A stretch of DNA of 45,805 bases, from positions 1 to 45,805 of the forward strand of contig JAJYYH010000044.1 in assembly GCA_021801255.1 (NCBI GenBank), read 5' to 3'. Positions within the stretch are counted from its first letter, which is position 1. Each line of letters starts with the position of its first letter. A program made the translations under genes and the position numbers. This document shows, one piece after another, positions 36,608-44,454 of this stretch. The notes below the pieces were generated by a model. That model searched no databases. It was not told the DNA's origin and worked only from the letters and a program-made list of their open reading frames with translations. Source of the DNA: Pseudomonadota bacterium (GTDB taxonomy: Bacteria > Pseudomonadota > Alphaproteobacteria > Acetobacterales > Acetobacteraceae).

Positions 36608-37453
36608 ATGTCGATCGCCGCGATCGCCCATGCCGGCCTCATTCGCATGACGGCGTTTCTCGCCGTCCTGGCGCTGATGGCGCTCTGGGAAGCCTGGGCG
36701 CCGCGGCGGGCGCGCGTGGTTTCCGCCTCGCGCCGGCGCCGCTGGCCAAGCAATCTCGGAATCACTTTTCTCAATGGGCTGGTGGTCAAATTGATCCTGC
36801 CGGCGGGCGCGCTCGGCATTGCCGCGGCGGCGGAAGCGCGGGGATGGGGATTGTTGCAAACCCTGGCTTTGCCGTTCTGGCTCAAGGTGGTGGCGAGCGT
36901 GGTACTGCTCGATCTCGTGATCTATCTTCAGCATGTGCTATTTCACGCCGTGCCGCTGTTGTGGCGGCTGCACCGCATGCACCACGCCGATCTCGATCTC
37001 GATGTTTCCTCGGGCGGGCGCTTCCACACTTTCGAAATCCTGCTCTCGGCGTTGCTCAAGATGGCGGTGGTCGCCGCCCTTGGCGCGCCCATGCTCGCGG
37101 TGCTGGTTTTCGAAGTGTTACTGAATGCGACTTCGATGTTCAATCATGCCAATGCACGCCTGCCGCAACGGCTCGATCACTGGTTGCGGAAAATCCTCGT
37201 CACGCCCGACATGCACCGAGTACATCATTCGATCCTGCCGGAGGAAACCAACAGCAATTTTGGCTTCAACCTGCCGTGGTGGGATTATCTTTTCGGCACC
37301 TATCGCGCACAGCCACGGCTCGGCCATGCCGGCATGGTCATCGGCATCGAGCAGTTTCGTGATCCGGCCGACGAGCGTTTTGATCGCATGTGGCTGATCC
37401 CCTTTCGTGGGGGCACAGGGGCCTATCCGCTGGCGCGCGACGATCGATCGTGA
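36608..37453 (+). CDS. Sterol desaturase / fatty acid hydroxylase family protein
   Basis: 281-residue membrane di-iron oxygenase. His motifs HVLFH near 108, HRMHH near 121, and HRVHH near 202 match the ERG3/C-5 sterol desaturase superfamily; HAN near 178 adds a further ligand candidate. Hydrophobic spans lie near 10-27, 50-72, 88-105 and 140-165. In bacteria such proteins hydroxylate or desaturate lipids including hopanoids, carotenoids and ornithine lipids. ATG at 36608 is preferred to GTG at 36605 because GGAG lies 7 bases upstream. It ends 17 bp before the convergent Ldh_2 gene. Confidence 0.87.
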   Translation: MSIAAIAHAGLIRMTAFLAVLALMALWEAWAPRRARVVSASRRRRWPSNLGITFLNGLVVKLILPAGALGIAAAAEARGWGLLQTLALPFWLKVVASVVLLDLVIYLQHVLFHAVPLLWRLHRMHHADLDLDVSSGGRFHTFEILLSALLKMAVVAALGAPMLAVLVFEVLLNATSMFNHANARLPQRLDHWLRKILVTPDMHRVHHSILPEETNSNFGFNLPWWDYLFGTYRAQPRLGHAGMVIGIEQFRDPADERFDRMWLIPFRGGTGAYPLARDDRS

Positions 37454-37470
37454 AATTCCTCCCCGCCATG

Positions 37471-38574
37471 CTACCCGGCAGGCGGGTTGACGCCGAGTTG
37501 GCGGGCGGTTGCAGTAATCGCCGCCCAGGTCTCGCGCTGCAAGGGGATGCCGTGCGCCAGCCGGTCGGCGCGGGTGCGGCTTTCCGGTTCGCCAGGCAGC
37601 AGCACCTCAGCCCCGGGGATGGCGGGGCGCGAGGATTTCACGTAGGCCGCGTAGTCCTCGACCGAGGCGGCAAAGCCGGCGCCGGCGAAATTTCCCGGAT
37701 CGACATAGAGCGAGAACATACCGTTGGCGATGCGTCGCGGGCCCGGCGCCACCGGGCCTGAGGGACCGCCGCCGGTGAGGCAGCCGGCGAGGATCTCGCA
37801 CATGAAGGCCAGCCCCGAGCCCTTGTGCTCGCCGAACGTGCGGAGCGCTCCGGCGCCCTTTGTCGCATCGCGGACATGGCTGCCCGCGATGTCGCCATAG
37901 AGCAGCCGGGGATCATCCGAGACCGTCCCATCCGGGCCGATCAGCGCGTCCGCAGGCACTTTCTTGCCGCCCTGGGAGGCCACCAGCACCTTGCCCTCGG
38001 CCACCCGCGAGGTGGCGAAGTCGAGCACCAGCGGCTCATGGCCGGGGCGCGGGGCGGTGATGCAGACCGGGTTGGTGGAAAAGCGCCGCTCGACCCCGCC
38101 CCAGGGGGCCACCAGCTCGCCGCCCGCGACATTGACAAAGTGGAGCGAAACCAGCCCCGCCTCGGCGGCGCGCTCGCCCCAGTCACCGATCCGCCCGAGA
38201 TGCCCGGCATGGGACAGCGCGATCACCGCCATCCCGCTCGCTTTCGCCTTCTCGATGCCAAGATCGACGGCGAGCGGCCCGATGGTCTGGCCGAAACCAA
38301 AATTGCCGTCGACCACGGCGTGGCTCGTCGTCTCGCGGAGAACCGTAAGCGATTGCCCGGCCCGCACCGCGCCGTCCTGGAGCCAGATGATGTAGCGCGG
38401 CACGCGGATCACGCCGTGGCTGTCGTGCCCCGCGAGATTGGCCGAGACGAGATAGCGCCCGATCCGCTGCGCCTCATCCGAGGCACAGCCGGCGGCGGCA
38501 AAAATCGCGGCGACGAAATCGCGCAAGGCGTTAACCGGAAGGGTGACGGTTTCAGGCGCGGGGGCTACGGGCAT
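37471..38574 (-). CDS. Ldh_2-family NAD(P)H-dependent oxidoreductase
   Basis: 367 residues from the ATG at 38574. It belongs to the malate / L-lactate / ureidoglycolate dehydrogenase (Ldh_2) family, which reduces 2-keto acids. The substrate-binding segment has ANLAGHDSHGVIRVPRY near 48 with the catalytic His, then VDGNFGFGQ near 91, FSTNPVCITAP near 170, and GEHKGSGLAFMCEI near 252. It follows pcaB by 19 bp, so it is probably the last gene of the pca unit. A role in aromatic catabolism is not established; the family also acts on 2-oxoacids from sulfonates and purines. Confidence 0.87.
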   Translation of the reverse strand: MPVAPAPETVTLPVNALRDFVAAIFAAAGCASDEAQRIGRYLVSANLAGHDSHGVIRVPRYIIWLQDGAVRAGQSLTVLRETTSHAVVDGNFGFGQTIGPLAVDLGIEKAKASGMAVIALSHAGHLGRIGDWGERAAEAGLVSLHFVNVAGGELVAPWGGVERRFSTNPVCITAPRPGHEPLVLDFATSRVAEGKVLVASQGGKKVPADALIGPDGTVSDDPRLLYGDIAGSHVRDATKGAGALRTFGEHKGSGLAFMCEILAGCLTGGGPSGPVAPGPRRIANGMFSLYVDPGNFAGAGFAASVEDYAAYVKSSRPAIPGAEVLLPGEPESRTRADRLAHGIPLQRETWAAITATARQLGVNPPAG

Positions 38575-38593
38575 GATCGACCTCGATGGGATT

Positions 38594-39955
38594 TTAATGG
38601 CTGAACCAGGACTTCGCGGCATCCAGCACGCGGCTTATGAAAGCCTCCGCGCTGCCGAGATAGCGCGCCGGATCGGTGAGTTTTTCCAGTGCCGCGCGAT
38701 CGAGCCGGGCTGTGATCGCGGCATTCCGCGCCAGGGCCTCGGCAAGCGGGAGGCCTTCCGCGAGCGCCGCGTCGCAGGCCGCGCGCACCGCGTGATGCGC
38801 GGCCTCGCGCCCGAGGCTCGGGGCCAACCCCATCATCACCGATTCGGCGACGATCAACCCGCCGCTGAGATCGAGATTGCGCCGCATGCGCGCGGCATCG
38901 ACCACCATCCCCTGGGCGATGGCGCGCGCGTGCAGCACCGCGCCATGGGCGAGCACGAAGGCTTGCGGCACGGCGAGCGGCTCGGCTTGCCAGGGCCCGG
39001 TCGCGCGCTCCTGATCGGCGAGCATCGCGCCCTGCATCACCGGCACCAGCGCCTGCACGCCCCGGGTTGCGGCCAGGATGTATTCGGCGCTGATCGGGTT
39101 GCGTTTTTGCGGCATGGTGGAGGAGCCGCCGCGGCCCGGTTGATGCGGCTCCGCCACTTCCGCGACCTCGGTCTGCGCGAGCAGGATGATGTCGGTGGCG
39201 AATTTCCCGAGGCTGCCACAAAGCAGGCCGAGAAAACCCACCGTCTCGGCGAGCCCCTCGCGGCAGACATGCCAGGGCGCGCGCGGGGTGCCGAGCACCA
39301 GTTCCTGGGCCAGACCCTCCATGACCGCGATCCCCGCCCCACCCAGCGAGGCGAGCGTGCCGGCCGCGCCACCGAATTCGACCAGCTCGACGCGCGGGCG
39401 CAGTTGCTCCAGTCGCTCTAGATGGCCGAGCAGCGGGTTGAGCCAGATCGCGCATTTGAGGCCAAACGTGATGGGCAGCGCGTGTTGCAAATGGGTCCGC
39501 CCGGCCATCGGCGTCGCACGATGCGCCGCGGCCTGGCGCGCCAGCGCCCTGGCGAGCGTCAGCAGGTCGTGGCGGATCAGCGCCAGCCCGGCCTTCACCT
39601 GGAGGGAAACGGCGGTATCGAGAATATCCTGGGTGGTGGCACCCCAATGCGTCCAGCGTCCGGCCTCCGGCCCGGCGGCACGCGCGAGTTCGGCCACCAG
39701 CCCGACCACCGGATAGCCGACAATGCGCGTGCTCGCGGCCAGCGCGGCGAGATCGATATTTTCGACGCGCGCGGCGTTGCCGATGGCGAGCGCCGCGGCC
39801 TCCGGGATCAGGCCGAGCCGCGCCTGGACGCGGGCGAGTGCCGCCTCGACATCGAGCATGCGTTGCAACCAGGCGCGCTCGTCGAAAATCGCCCGCATCG
39901 CCTCCGAGCCATAGAGCGTGCCCAATACCACGCCGTCGCCGGGGAAAACCGCCAT
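38594..39955 (-). CDS. pcaB: 3-carboxy-cis,cis-muconate cycloisomerase
   Basis: 453 residues of the fumarase/aspartase superfamily. It lactonises 3-carboxymuconate, the ring-cleavage product of protocatechuate. GAMRAIF-like start region (GSEAMRAIFDERAW near 17), HWGATTQDILDT near 104, and the signature GGSSTMPQKRNP near 280 are family hallmarks. The placement next to pcaG, pcaH and pcaL makes pcaB far likelier than adenylosuccinate or argininosuccinate lyase. The ribosome binding site is weak. A 142-bp gap with two hairpins separates it from pcaG, so expression may be partly uncoupled. Confidence 0.92.
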   Translation of the reverse strand: MAVFPGDGVVLGTLYGSEAMRAIFDERAWLQRMLDVEAALARVQARLGLIPEAAALAIGNAARVENIDLAALAASTRIVGYPVVGLVAELARAAGPEAGRWTHWGATTQDILDTAVSLQVKAGLALIRHDLLTLARALARQAAAHRATPMAGRTHLQHALPITFGLKCAIWLNPLLGHLERLEQLRPRVELVEFGGAAGTLASLGGAGIAVMEGLAQELVLGTPRAPWHVCREGLAETVGFLGLLCGSLGKFATDIILLAQTEVAEVAEPHQPGRGGSSTMPQKRNPISAEYILAATRGVQALVPVMQGAMLADQERATGPWQAEPLAVPQAFVLAHGAVLHARAIAQGMVVDAARMRRNLDLSGGLIVAESVMMGLAPSLGREAAHHAVRAACDAALAEGLPLAEALARNAAITARLDRAALEKLTDPARYLGSAEAFISRVLDAAKSWFSH

Positions 39956-39990
39956 CAGGGTCTGCCCGGAAAGAGCGCAGGCAAGAAAGC

Positions 39991-40012
39991 GCTTCTTTTT
40001 GCAAAAAGAAGC
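39991..40012. repeat. Perfect 22-bp palindrome
   Basis: The sequence from 39991 is its own reverse complement over 22 bases: left arm GCTTCTTTTTG, right arm CAAAAAGAAGC. It lies in the pcaG-pcaB gap. Together with the hairpin at 40055-40078 it forms an A/T-armed repeat pair of the kind scattered between genes in Acetobacteraceae, as far as I recall. Confidence 0.9.
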
Positions 40013-40054
40013 AAAAACCTTTGTCCCCTTGCCTTGAATTGATAAAAGTTTTTT

Positions 40055-40078
40055 GGTTCTTTTTTGTAAAAAAGAACC
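40055..40078. terminator. A/T-rich hairpin after pcaG
   Basis: Arms GGTTCTTTTTT (40055-40065) and AAAAAAGAACC (40068-40078) pair perfectly with a 2-base loop. The pcaG stop is at 40098, 20 bp before it on the minus strand, and AAAACTTTT follows. This could attenuate transcription between pcaG and pcaB, or be a mobile palindromic repeat. Confidence 0.6.
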
Positions 40079-40097
40079 CCTTGTTTTTGCTTAATCA

Positions 40098-40619
40098 TCA
40101 GAAATCGAAAAAAACGGTTTCGCCCGCGCCTTGCAAGCGGATATCGAGATGCCAGGTGGCGGCCGCCGTGGGGGTGGCGATCAGCGTCGCGCGGCGGGCG
40201 GGATCGGCGATGGCGCCAAGCAGCGGGTCCGCCTCGTTGCGCGGATCGCCGGCAAAATAGAGCCGGGTGAAAAGCGGGCGAAGCAAACCGCGGGCATGGA
40301 TGGCGAGGGCCAGATGCGGCGCCTGCCAGGCGTTGCCACGCCCCGGCACCGGGCCGGGTTTCAGCGTGACGAAGCGGAACCGCCCCGCATCATCGGCGGG
40401 GGCCCGGCCAAAACCGGGAAAATGCGCATCCGCCGGCGGATCGGCCTGCCAGATCTCGACCGCCGCGTCCATGATCGGTGCCCCCTCGCCATCAATTACC
40501 CGCCCGGTGAGCGTGATCTGCTCTCCCGCTGCCCCGAATCGGGTGAGATCGGCCCATTCGGGGTGCAGGATGAGGTGCCAATAGGGGCCGATGGTCTGCT
40601 GGCTGGTCGCTTGCGGCAT
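40098..40619 (-). CDS. pcaG: Protocatechuate 3,4-dioxygenase alpha subunit
   Basis: 173 residues. It is the non-catalytic partner of PcaH in intradiol ring cleavage of protocatechuate. TSQQTIGPYWHL near residue 5 is the typical PcaG N-terminus, and DAAVEIWQADP near 51 and HFPGFGRAPADD near 66 follow the intradiol dioxygenase fold. The iron ligands of the beta subunit are missing, as expected: the segment ending APHLALAIHARG has no HIH pair. The start shares a base with the pcaH stop (TGATG). Confidence 0.95.
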   Translation of the reverse strand: MPQATSQQTIGPYWHLILHPEWADLTRFGAAGEQITLTGRVIDGEGAPIMDAAVEIWQADPPADAHFPGFGRAPADDAGRFRFVTLKPGPVPGRGNAWQAPHLALAIHARGLLRPLFTRLYFAGDPRNEADPLLGAIADPARRATLIATPTAAATWHLDIRLQGAGETVFFDF

Positions 40620-41323
40620 CAGGTATTTTCCATCGGTGTCGCGCCCCGCCCGCGGAGGACGAAATCAAAGCGATAGCCGAGCGCCCATTCCGGCTCAGTG
40701 AGGCCGAGATCGAAACGAGCGATCAGCCGCTCGCGCGCCGCGCGCTCCGGGATGGCGAGAAAAATCGGATCGCGTTCGAGCAAAGGATCGCCTGGAAAAT
40801 ACATCTGGGTGATCAGCCGCTGCGCGAAACCCGTGCCAAAGAGGGAGAAATGGATATGGTTGGGCCGCCAGGCATTGGGATGGTTGCGCCAGGGATAGGC
40901 GCCGGGCTTGATGGTGGTGAAGCGATAGCGCCCCTCGGCATCGGTAAACACGCGGCCCTCGCCGTGAAAATGCGGATCGAGCGGCGCGTCGTGCTGGTCG
41001 TTGGGATGATCGTAGCGGCCGGCGGCATTGGCCTGCCAGATCTCCACCATGGTGTTCGGCACCGCGCGGCCATCCTCGTCCATCACCCGCCCCGCGACGA
41101 TGATCCGCTCGCCGAGCGCCGATTTTCCCCGCGCCACCGAGAGATCGGCGAGGGCGGGGAAATGCGCGGGCGCGAAACGCGGGCCGGTGGTCTCGGTGAG
41201 GGTGTGGGCGAAGGCGAGCAGCGGGGCGTTCGGGTGACGCTTGCTCGTGCTGCCATAGGCGGGCGTGTCATGCAGGGGCTGCGTGCCCTTGGCCGCTGGC
41301 CGGAAGGGAAGGGGATCGTTCAC
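40619..41323 (-). CDS. pcaH: Protocatechuate 3,4-dioxygenase beta subunit
   Basis: 234 residues, the catalytic Fe(III) subunit. The iron ligands are visible as Tyr in AAGRYDHPND near 108, Tyr in PGAYPWRNH near 147, and two His in WRPNHIHFS near 160. The product is 3-carboxy-cis,cis-muconate, passed to PcaB. The gene overlaps pcaL upstream (ATGA) and pcaG downstream (TGATG), so the three are translationally coupled. Confidence 0.96.
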   Translation of the reverse strand: MNDPLPFRPAAKGTQPLHDTPAYGSTSKRHPNAPLLAFAHTLTETTGPRFAPAHFPALADLSVARGKSALGERIIVAGRVMDEDGRAVPNTMVEIWQANAAGRYDHPNDQHDAPLDPHFHGEGRVFTDAEGRYRFTTIKPGAYPWRNHPNAWRPNHIHFSLFGTGFAQRLITQMYFPGDPLLERDPIFLAIPERAARERLIARFDLGLTEPEWALGYRFDFVLRGRGATPMENT

Positions 41324-42474
41324 GGGGTCGCCTCCATTTCCTTCAAAACCTCCTTGGCCAGCCGGATCGCGCTATTGGCCGCCGGCACCCCGGCATAGAC
41401 CGCGACATGGAGCAGCATCTCGGCAATTTCCTCAGGCGTCGCGCCGGTGTTGCGGGTGGCGCGGAGATGCAAGCGGAATTCCTCATGCTGGCCAAGCCCG
41501 GCGAGAAGCGCGAGCGTGATCAGGCTGCGGGTCCGCCGGTCGAGATCGGGGCGCGCCCAGACGCCGCCCCAGGCCGCGCGGGTGATGAATTCCTGGAAAT
41601 GCCGGTCAAAACCCGTGCTCGCGGCGAGTGCGCGCGCGACATGCGCCTCGCCCAGCACTTCGCGGCGCACCTTGAGGCCGGCCTCATAGCCGTCACCGAC
41701 CGGGGCGGGCGCCAGAAAATTATGGATCGCGGCACTCACCGCGTTCGGCTTCTCGATGGTCGGAATATGCGCGGCATCGGGGATGATGGTGAGCGAGGCT
41801 TGCAGTGCCGTCTGCAAGGCCTTGGCGCTGGTGATCGGGGTTGCTTCGTCGAGCGCGCCCACGATGATTTGGGCGGGCAGGCGCAAATGTGGCGTCTGCT
41901 CGGTGAAATCGGTGGTGGCGATGGCCTCGGCGGCACCGGCATAGCCTTCGGGGTCGGTGCGCAGCAGCATCGCGCGCAATCCCCGTGCCGCGGCGCTGTC
42001 ACGAAAACCCGGCGTCACCCAGCGCGCCATCACCGCCTCGACGACCGCGCCCATGCCTCCAGCGCGCACCAGCCGCGCCCGCTCATGCCAGTTGGCCGGC
42101 GATGGGATCGCCAGCGCGGTATCGCAGAGGATGAGGCTCAGCACCCGGTGCGGCGCGTGATGGGCGAGCGCTTGGGCGATCAGCCCGCCGATCGACAGCC
42201 CCGCGACATGGGCGTGAGCAATGCCAAGCGCATCGAGCACCGCGAGCGCATCATGGGCCAACCCCTCGATACTATAGGGGCCAGGCGTGACCTCGGTGAG
42301 GCCGTGGCCGCGCAGATCCGGGCGGATGACGCGAAAATGCCGCGCCAGGGTTTCAGCCTGCGCATCCCAGACATGCAGGGATGTGCCGAGAGAATGCAGC
42401 AACAACAGCGCCGGCGCGCCCGCCGGGCCGCTCACCGAAACATGGTTATTGAGCCCACCCGCTCGCAAAAACAT
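41320..42474 (-). CDS. pcaL: 3-oxoadipate enol-lactonase / 4-carboxymuconolactone decarboxylase fusion
   Basis: 384 residues joining two enzymes of the protocatechuate branch. The N-terminal alpha/beta hydrolase (PcaD) has LLLHSLGTSLHVWD near 24, the nucleophile Ser in GLSIGGLIAQ near 91, and the His in AAHIPTIEKP near 235. The C-terminal PcaC domain (about 258-384) has the carboxymuconolactone decarboxylase pattern (RTRSLITLALLAGLGQHEEF, and HLRATRNTGATPEEI). I place the start at ATG 42474 (MFLRAGG). The frame is open to 42519, but GGGAGGG 11 bases before 42474 is the best ribosome binding site; it lies inside a hairpin stem. Confidence 0.93.
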   Translation of the reverse strand: MFLRAGGLNNHVSVSGPAGAPALLLLHSLGTSLHVWDAQAETLARHFRVIRPDLRGHGLTEVTPGPYSIEGLAHDALAVLDALGIAHAHVAGLSIGGLIAQALAHHAPHRVLSLILCDTALAIPSPANWHERARLVRAGGMGAVVEAVMARWVTPGFRDSAAARGLRAMLLRTDPEGYAGAAEAIATTDFTEQTPHLRLPAQIIVGALDEATPITSAKALQTALQASLTIIPDAAHIPTIEKPNAVSAAIHNFLAPAPVGDGYEAGLKVRREVLGEAHVARALAASTGFDRHFQEFITRAAWGGVWARPDLDRRTRSLITLALLAGLGQHEEFRLHLRATRNTGATPEEIAEMLLHVAVYAGVPAANSAIRLAKEVLKEMEATP

Positions 42475-42484
42475 TTTTCTCACG

Positions 42485-42510
42485 CCCTCCCGCGATCCTC
42501 GCCGGGAGGG
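42485..42510 (-). promoter_or_regulatory. Hairpin covering the pcaL ribosome binding site
   Basis: Perfect 8-bp stem, CCCTCCCG at 42485-42492 and CGGGAGGG at 42503-42510, with a 10-base loop. On the mRNA the 3' arm is the GGGAGGG that should serve as pcaL ribosome binding site, so folding would hide it. The stem lies directly after the leuA terminator-like hairpin. Confidence 0.55.
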
Positions 42511-42520
42511 TGGCACCATC

Positions 42521-42548
42521 GCCCCCGCCGCGCAATCCGGGCGGGGGC
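42521..42548 (-). terminator. GC-rich hairpin after leuA
   Basis: Arms GCCCCCGCC at 42521-42529 and GGCGGGGGC at 42540-42548 pair perfectly over a 10-base loop, starting 8 bp past the leuA stop. No U-tract follows, so termination efficiency is uncertain and read-through into pcaL is possible. Confidence 0.55.
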
Positions 42549-42555
42549 GGCCGGG

Positions 42556-44145
42556 TTAGGCGATGAGCGCTTGTGGGGCGGTGCGGGCGCGCTTGACTAG
42601 GAGCTTGTTGAGCGCATGCACATAGGCGCGCGCCGAGGCGACGATGGTGTCGGTGTCGGCGCCCTGGCCATCGACCATCTTGCCGTTTTCCTCGAGCCGC
42701 ACGGTGACCCGCGCCTGCGCATCCGTCCCCTCCGTCACCGCGCCGACGGAATAGAGCCGCAAAATCGCCTCATGGGCGAAGAGTTCGCGGATGGCGTTGA
42801 ACGTGGCATCGACCGGCCCGTCGCCGGTGGCGACGGCGCTCCGGCTCACGCCATCGATCTCGAGTTCCAATTCGGCGCGCGGCTTGGCCTTCGAGCCGGT
42901 ATGCACATCGAGCGAGAGAAAGCGGATGCGGTCATTCCCGCGCATCACCTCGTCGTCAACCAAAGCAACAAGATCATCGTCATAGACGACTTTTTTGCGA
43001 TCGGCGAGATCCTTGAAGCGGCGGAAGGCGTCGTTCAGCTGGTTATCGCCGATCTCGCCATAGCCGAGCGCCCGCAACTTGTCGCGAAACGCCGCGCGCC
43101 CGGAATGCTTGCCCATGACCAGCGAGGAATTGCTCCAGCCCACGCTCTCGGGCGTCATGATCTCGTAGGTCGCGGCATCCTTCAACACGCCGTCCTGATG
43201 GATCCCCGATTCATGGGCGAAGGCATTGCGCCCGACGATCGCCTTGTTGGGCTGGACATCGAAGCCGGTTATGGTGGAGAGCAGTTTCGAGGTGCGGAGG
43301 ATTTTCGGCGTCTCGATGCCGCTCTTCCAGCCCAGCGCGTCGTGGCGGGTGCGGAGCGCCATGACGATCTCCTCGAGTGCCGCATTGCCGGCGCGCTCGC
43401 CGATACCGTTGATGGTGCATTCCACCTGGCGGACGCCGGCGCGGATGGCGGCGATGGTGTTGGCCACGGCCAGCCCGAGATCGTTGTGGTTATGCGCCGA
43501 GAAGATGACATTTTCCGCCCCCGGCACCCGCTCGCGCAGCATGGTGAAGATGCGCGCCATGTCCTCGGGCAGGGAATAGCCCACGGTATCGGGGATATTG
43601 ATCGTGGTGGCGCCGGCCTTGATCGCCGCCTCGACCGAGCGGCAGAGGAAATCGGGCTCGGTGCGGCTGCCATCCTCGGCCGACCATTCGACATCGTCGG
43701 TATATTGGCGGGCCAGCGTGTTGCCGGCGACGATTGCCTCCAGCACCGCCTCGGGCGCCATCCGGAGCTTTACCCGCATGTGCAGCGGGCTGGTGCTGAT
43801 GAAGCTGTGGATGCGCTTGCGCCGCGCCGGGCGGGTTGCCTCACCGGCGCGCATAATGTCATCGCGCCCGCCGGTGCGGGCGAGACCGCAGATGACGGGG
43901 GCATTGTCGCGTCGGCCGATGCTCTCGGCAATCGCCTGGACGCTTTCGAAATCGCCAGGGCTGGCGATCGGAAAACCGGCTTCCATGACATCGACGCCGA
44001 GTTCGGCCAAAGCCTCGGCCATGCGCAGTTTTTCCTGCAAATTCATCGAGAAGCCGGGCGATTGCTCGCCATCGCGGAGCGTCGTGTCGAAGATGATGAT
44101 GCGGTTGTCGTCGAGCGTGCCGAAGCTCGGATGGGTGATGCTCAT
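42556..44145 (-). CDS. leuA: 2-isopropylmalate synthase
   Basis: 529 residues, the long LeuA form. It condenses acetyl-CoA with 2-oxoisovalerate, the first committed step of leucine synthesis. The catalytic barrel shows FDTTLRDGEQSPGFSM near 17, the metal-binding HNHND near 218, and NGIGERAGNAALEE near 248. The C-terminal allosteric domain (about 395-529) should bind leucine for feedback inhibition. The ATG at 44145 (MSITHPSFG) is preceded by AAGGA. A leader peptide with a Leu-codon run lies 75 bases upstream, indicating leucine-dependent regulation. The other leu genes are not in the window. Confidence 0.96.
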   Translation of the reverse strand: MSITHPSFGTLDDNRIIIFDTTLRDGEQSPGFSMNLQEKLRMAEALAELGVDVMEAGFPIASPGDFESVQAIAESIGRRDNAPVICGLARTGGRDDIMRAGEATRPARRKRIHSFISTSPLHMRVKLRMAPEAVLEAIVAGNTLARQYTDDVEWSAEDGSRTEPDFLCRSVEAAIKAGATTINIPDTVGYSLPEDMARIFTMLRERVPGAENVIFSAHNHNDLGLAVANTIAAIRAGVRQVECTINGIGERAGNAALEEIVMALRTRHDALGWKSGIETPKILRTSKLLSTITGFDVQPNKAIVGRNAFAHESGIHQDGVLKDAATYEIMTPESVGWSNSSLVMGKHSGRAAFRDKLRALGYGEIGDNQLNDAFRRFKDLADRKKVVYDDDLVALVDDEVMRGNDRIRFLSLDVHTGSKAKPRAELELEIDGVSRSAVATGDGPVDATFNAIRELFAHEAILRLYSVGAVTEGTDAQARVTVRLEENGKMVDGQGADTDTIVASARAYVHALNKLLVKRARTAPQALIA

Positions 44146-44157
44146 GGGCCGGTCCTT

Positions 44158-44220
44158 CAGAGATGTTGCGACAGCAAGCCTCGGGTCATCCCCTGAACGA
44201 TGCCGGGGCAAGCCGCGGCG
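44158..44220 (-). promoter_or_regulatory. Putative leuA attenuator region
   Basis: Between leader stop and leuA. On the minus strand a GCCCCGG segment (44209-44203) can pair imperfectly with CCGAGGC further down (6 of 7), and CCCC at 44190-44193 can pair with GGGG at 44205-44208. These alternatives could respond to ribosome stalling at the Leu codons. There is no run of U residues. Confidence 0.35.
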
Positions 44221-44316
44221 TCACGCCCAGGGGCGGCTAAGTCGCAGAAGAAGGAGTCCGCTGCGGGAGAGCGCGGGGCTAATGGAGGCGCGAACGGTGG
44301 AGGGCTGCCGATCCAT
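44221..44316 (-). CDS. leuL: leu leader peptide (Leu-codon cluster upstream of leuA)
   Basis: 31 codons from ATG 44316 to TGA at 44223-44221, ending SRSGLLLLRLSRPWA. Four consecutive Leu codons (CTC CTT CTT CTG) and another CTT one codon later sit near the end, as in leader peptides of branched-chain amino acid operons. GGGG lies 6 bases before the ATG. The leader stop falls within a stem-loop with arms AGCCGC (44211-44216) and GCGGCT (44233-44238). No U-tract follows, so control may be translational or Rho-dependent. The leader is named by function; it has not been recognised by similarity. Confidence 0.65.
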   Translation of the reverse strand: MDRQPSTVRASISPALSRSGLLLLRLSRPWA

Positions 44317-44454
44317 TTTTCCCCTGTAGCACTCTTTTCGCCGCGCCGCAACCGACCCCTCCTTCGGCATAGGTTCAATGGCCCTGGAAGGATCGAAGAC
44401 AGCGCAGTCGCTTTTTATTGCAAGAATTCGGCGTAACACTATATGAAATTAAAT

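Noticed and set aside
38565-40004. 479-codon minus-strand frame overlapping pcaB in another phase
   Set aside because: Arg-rich out-of-frame translation of pcaB; the pcaB frame carries the family signature.
42616-44196. 526-codon plus-strand frame opposite leuA
   Set aside because: Antisense shadow of leuA, whose catalytic motifs are intact.
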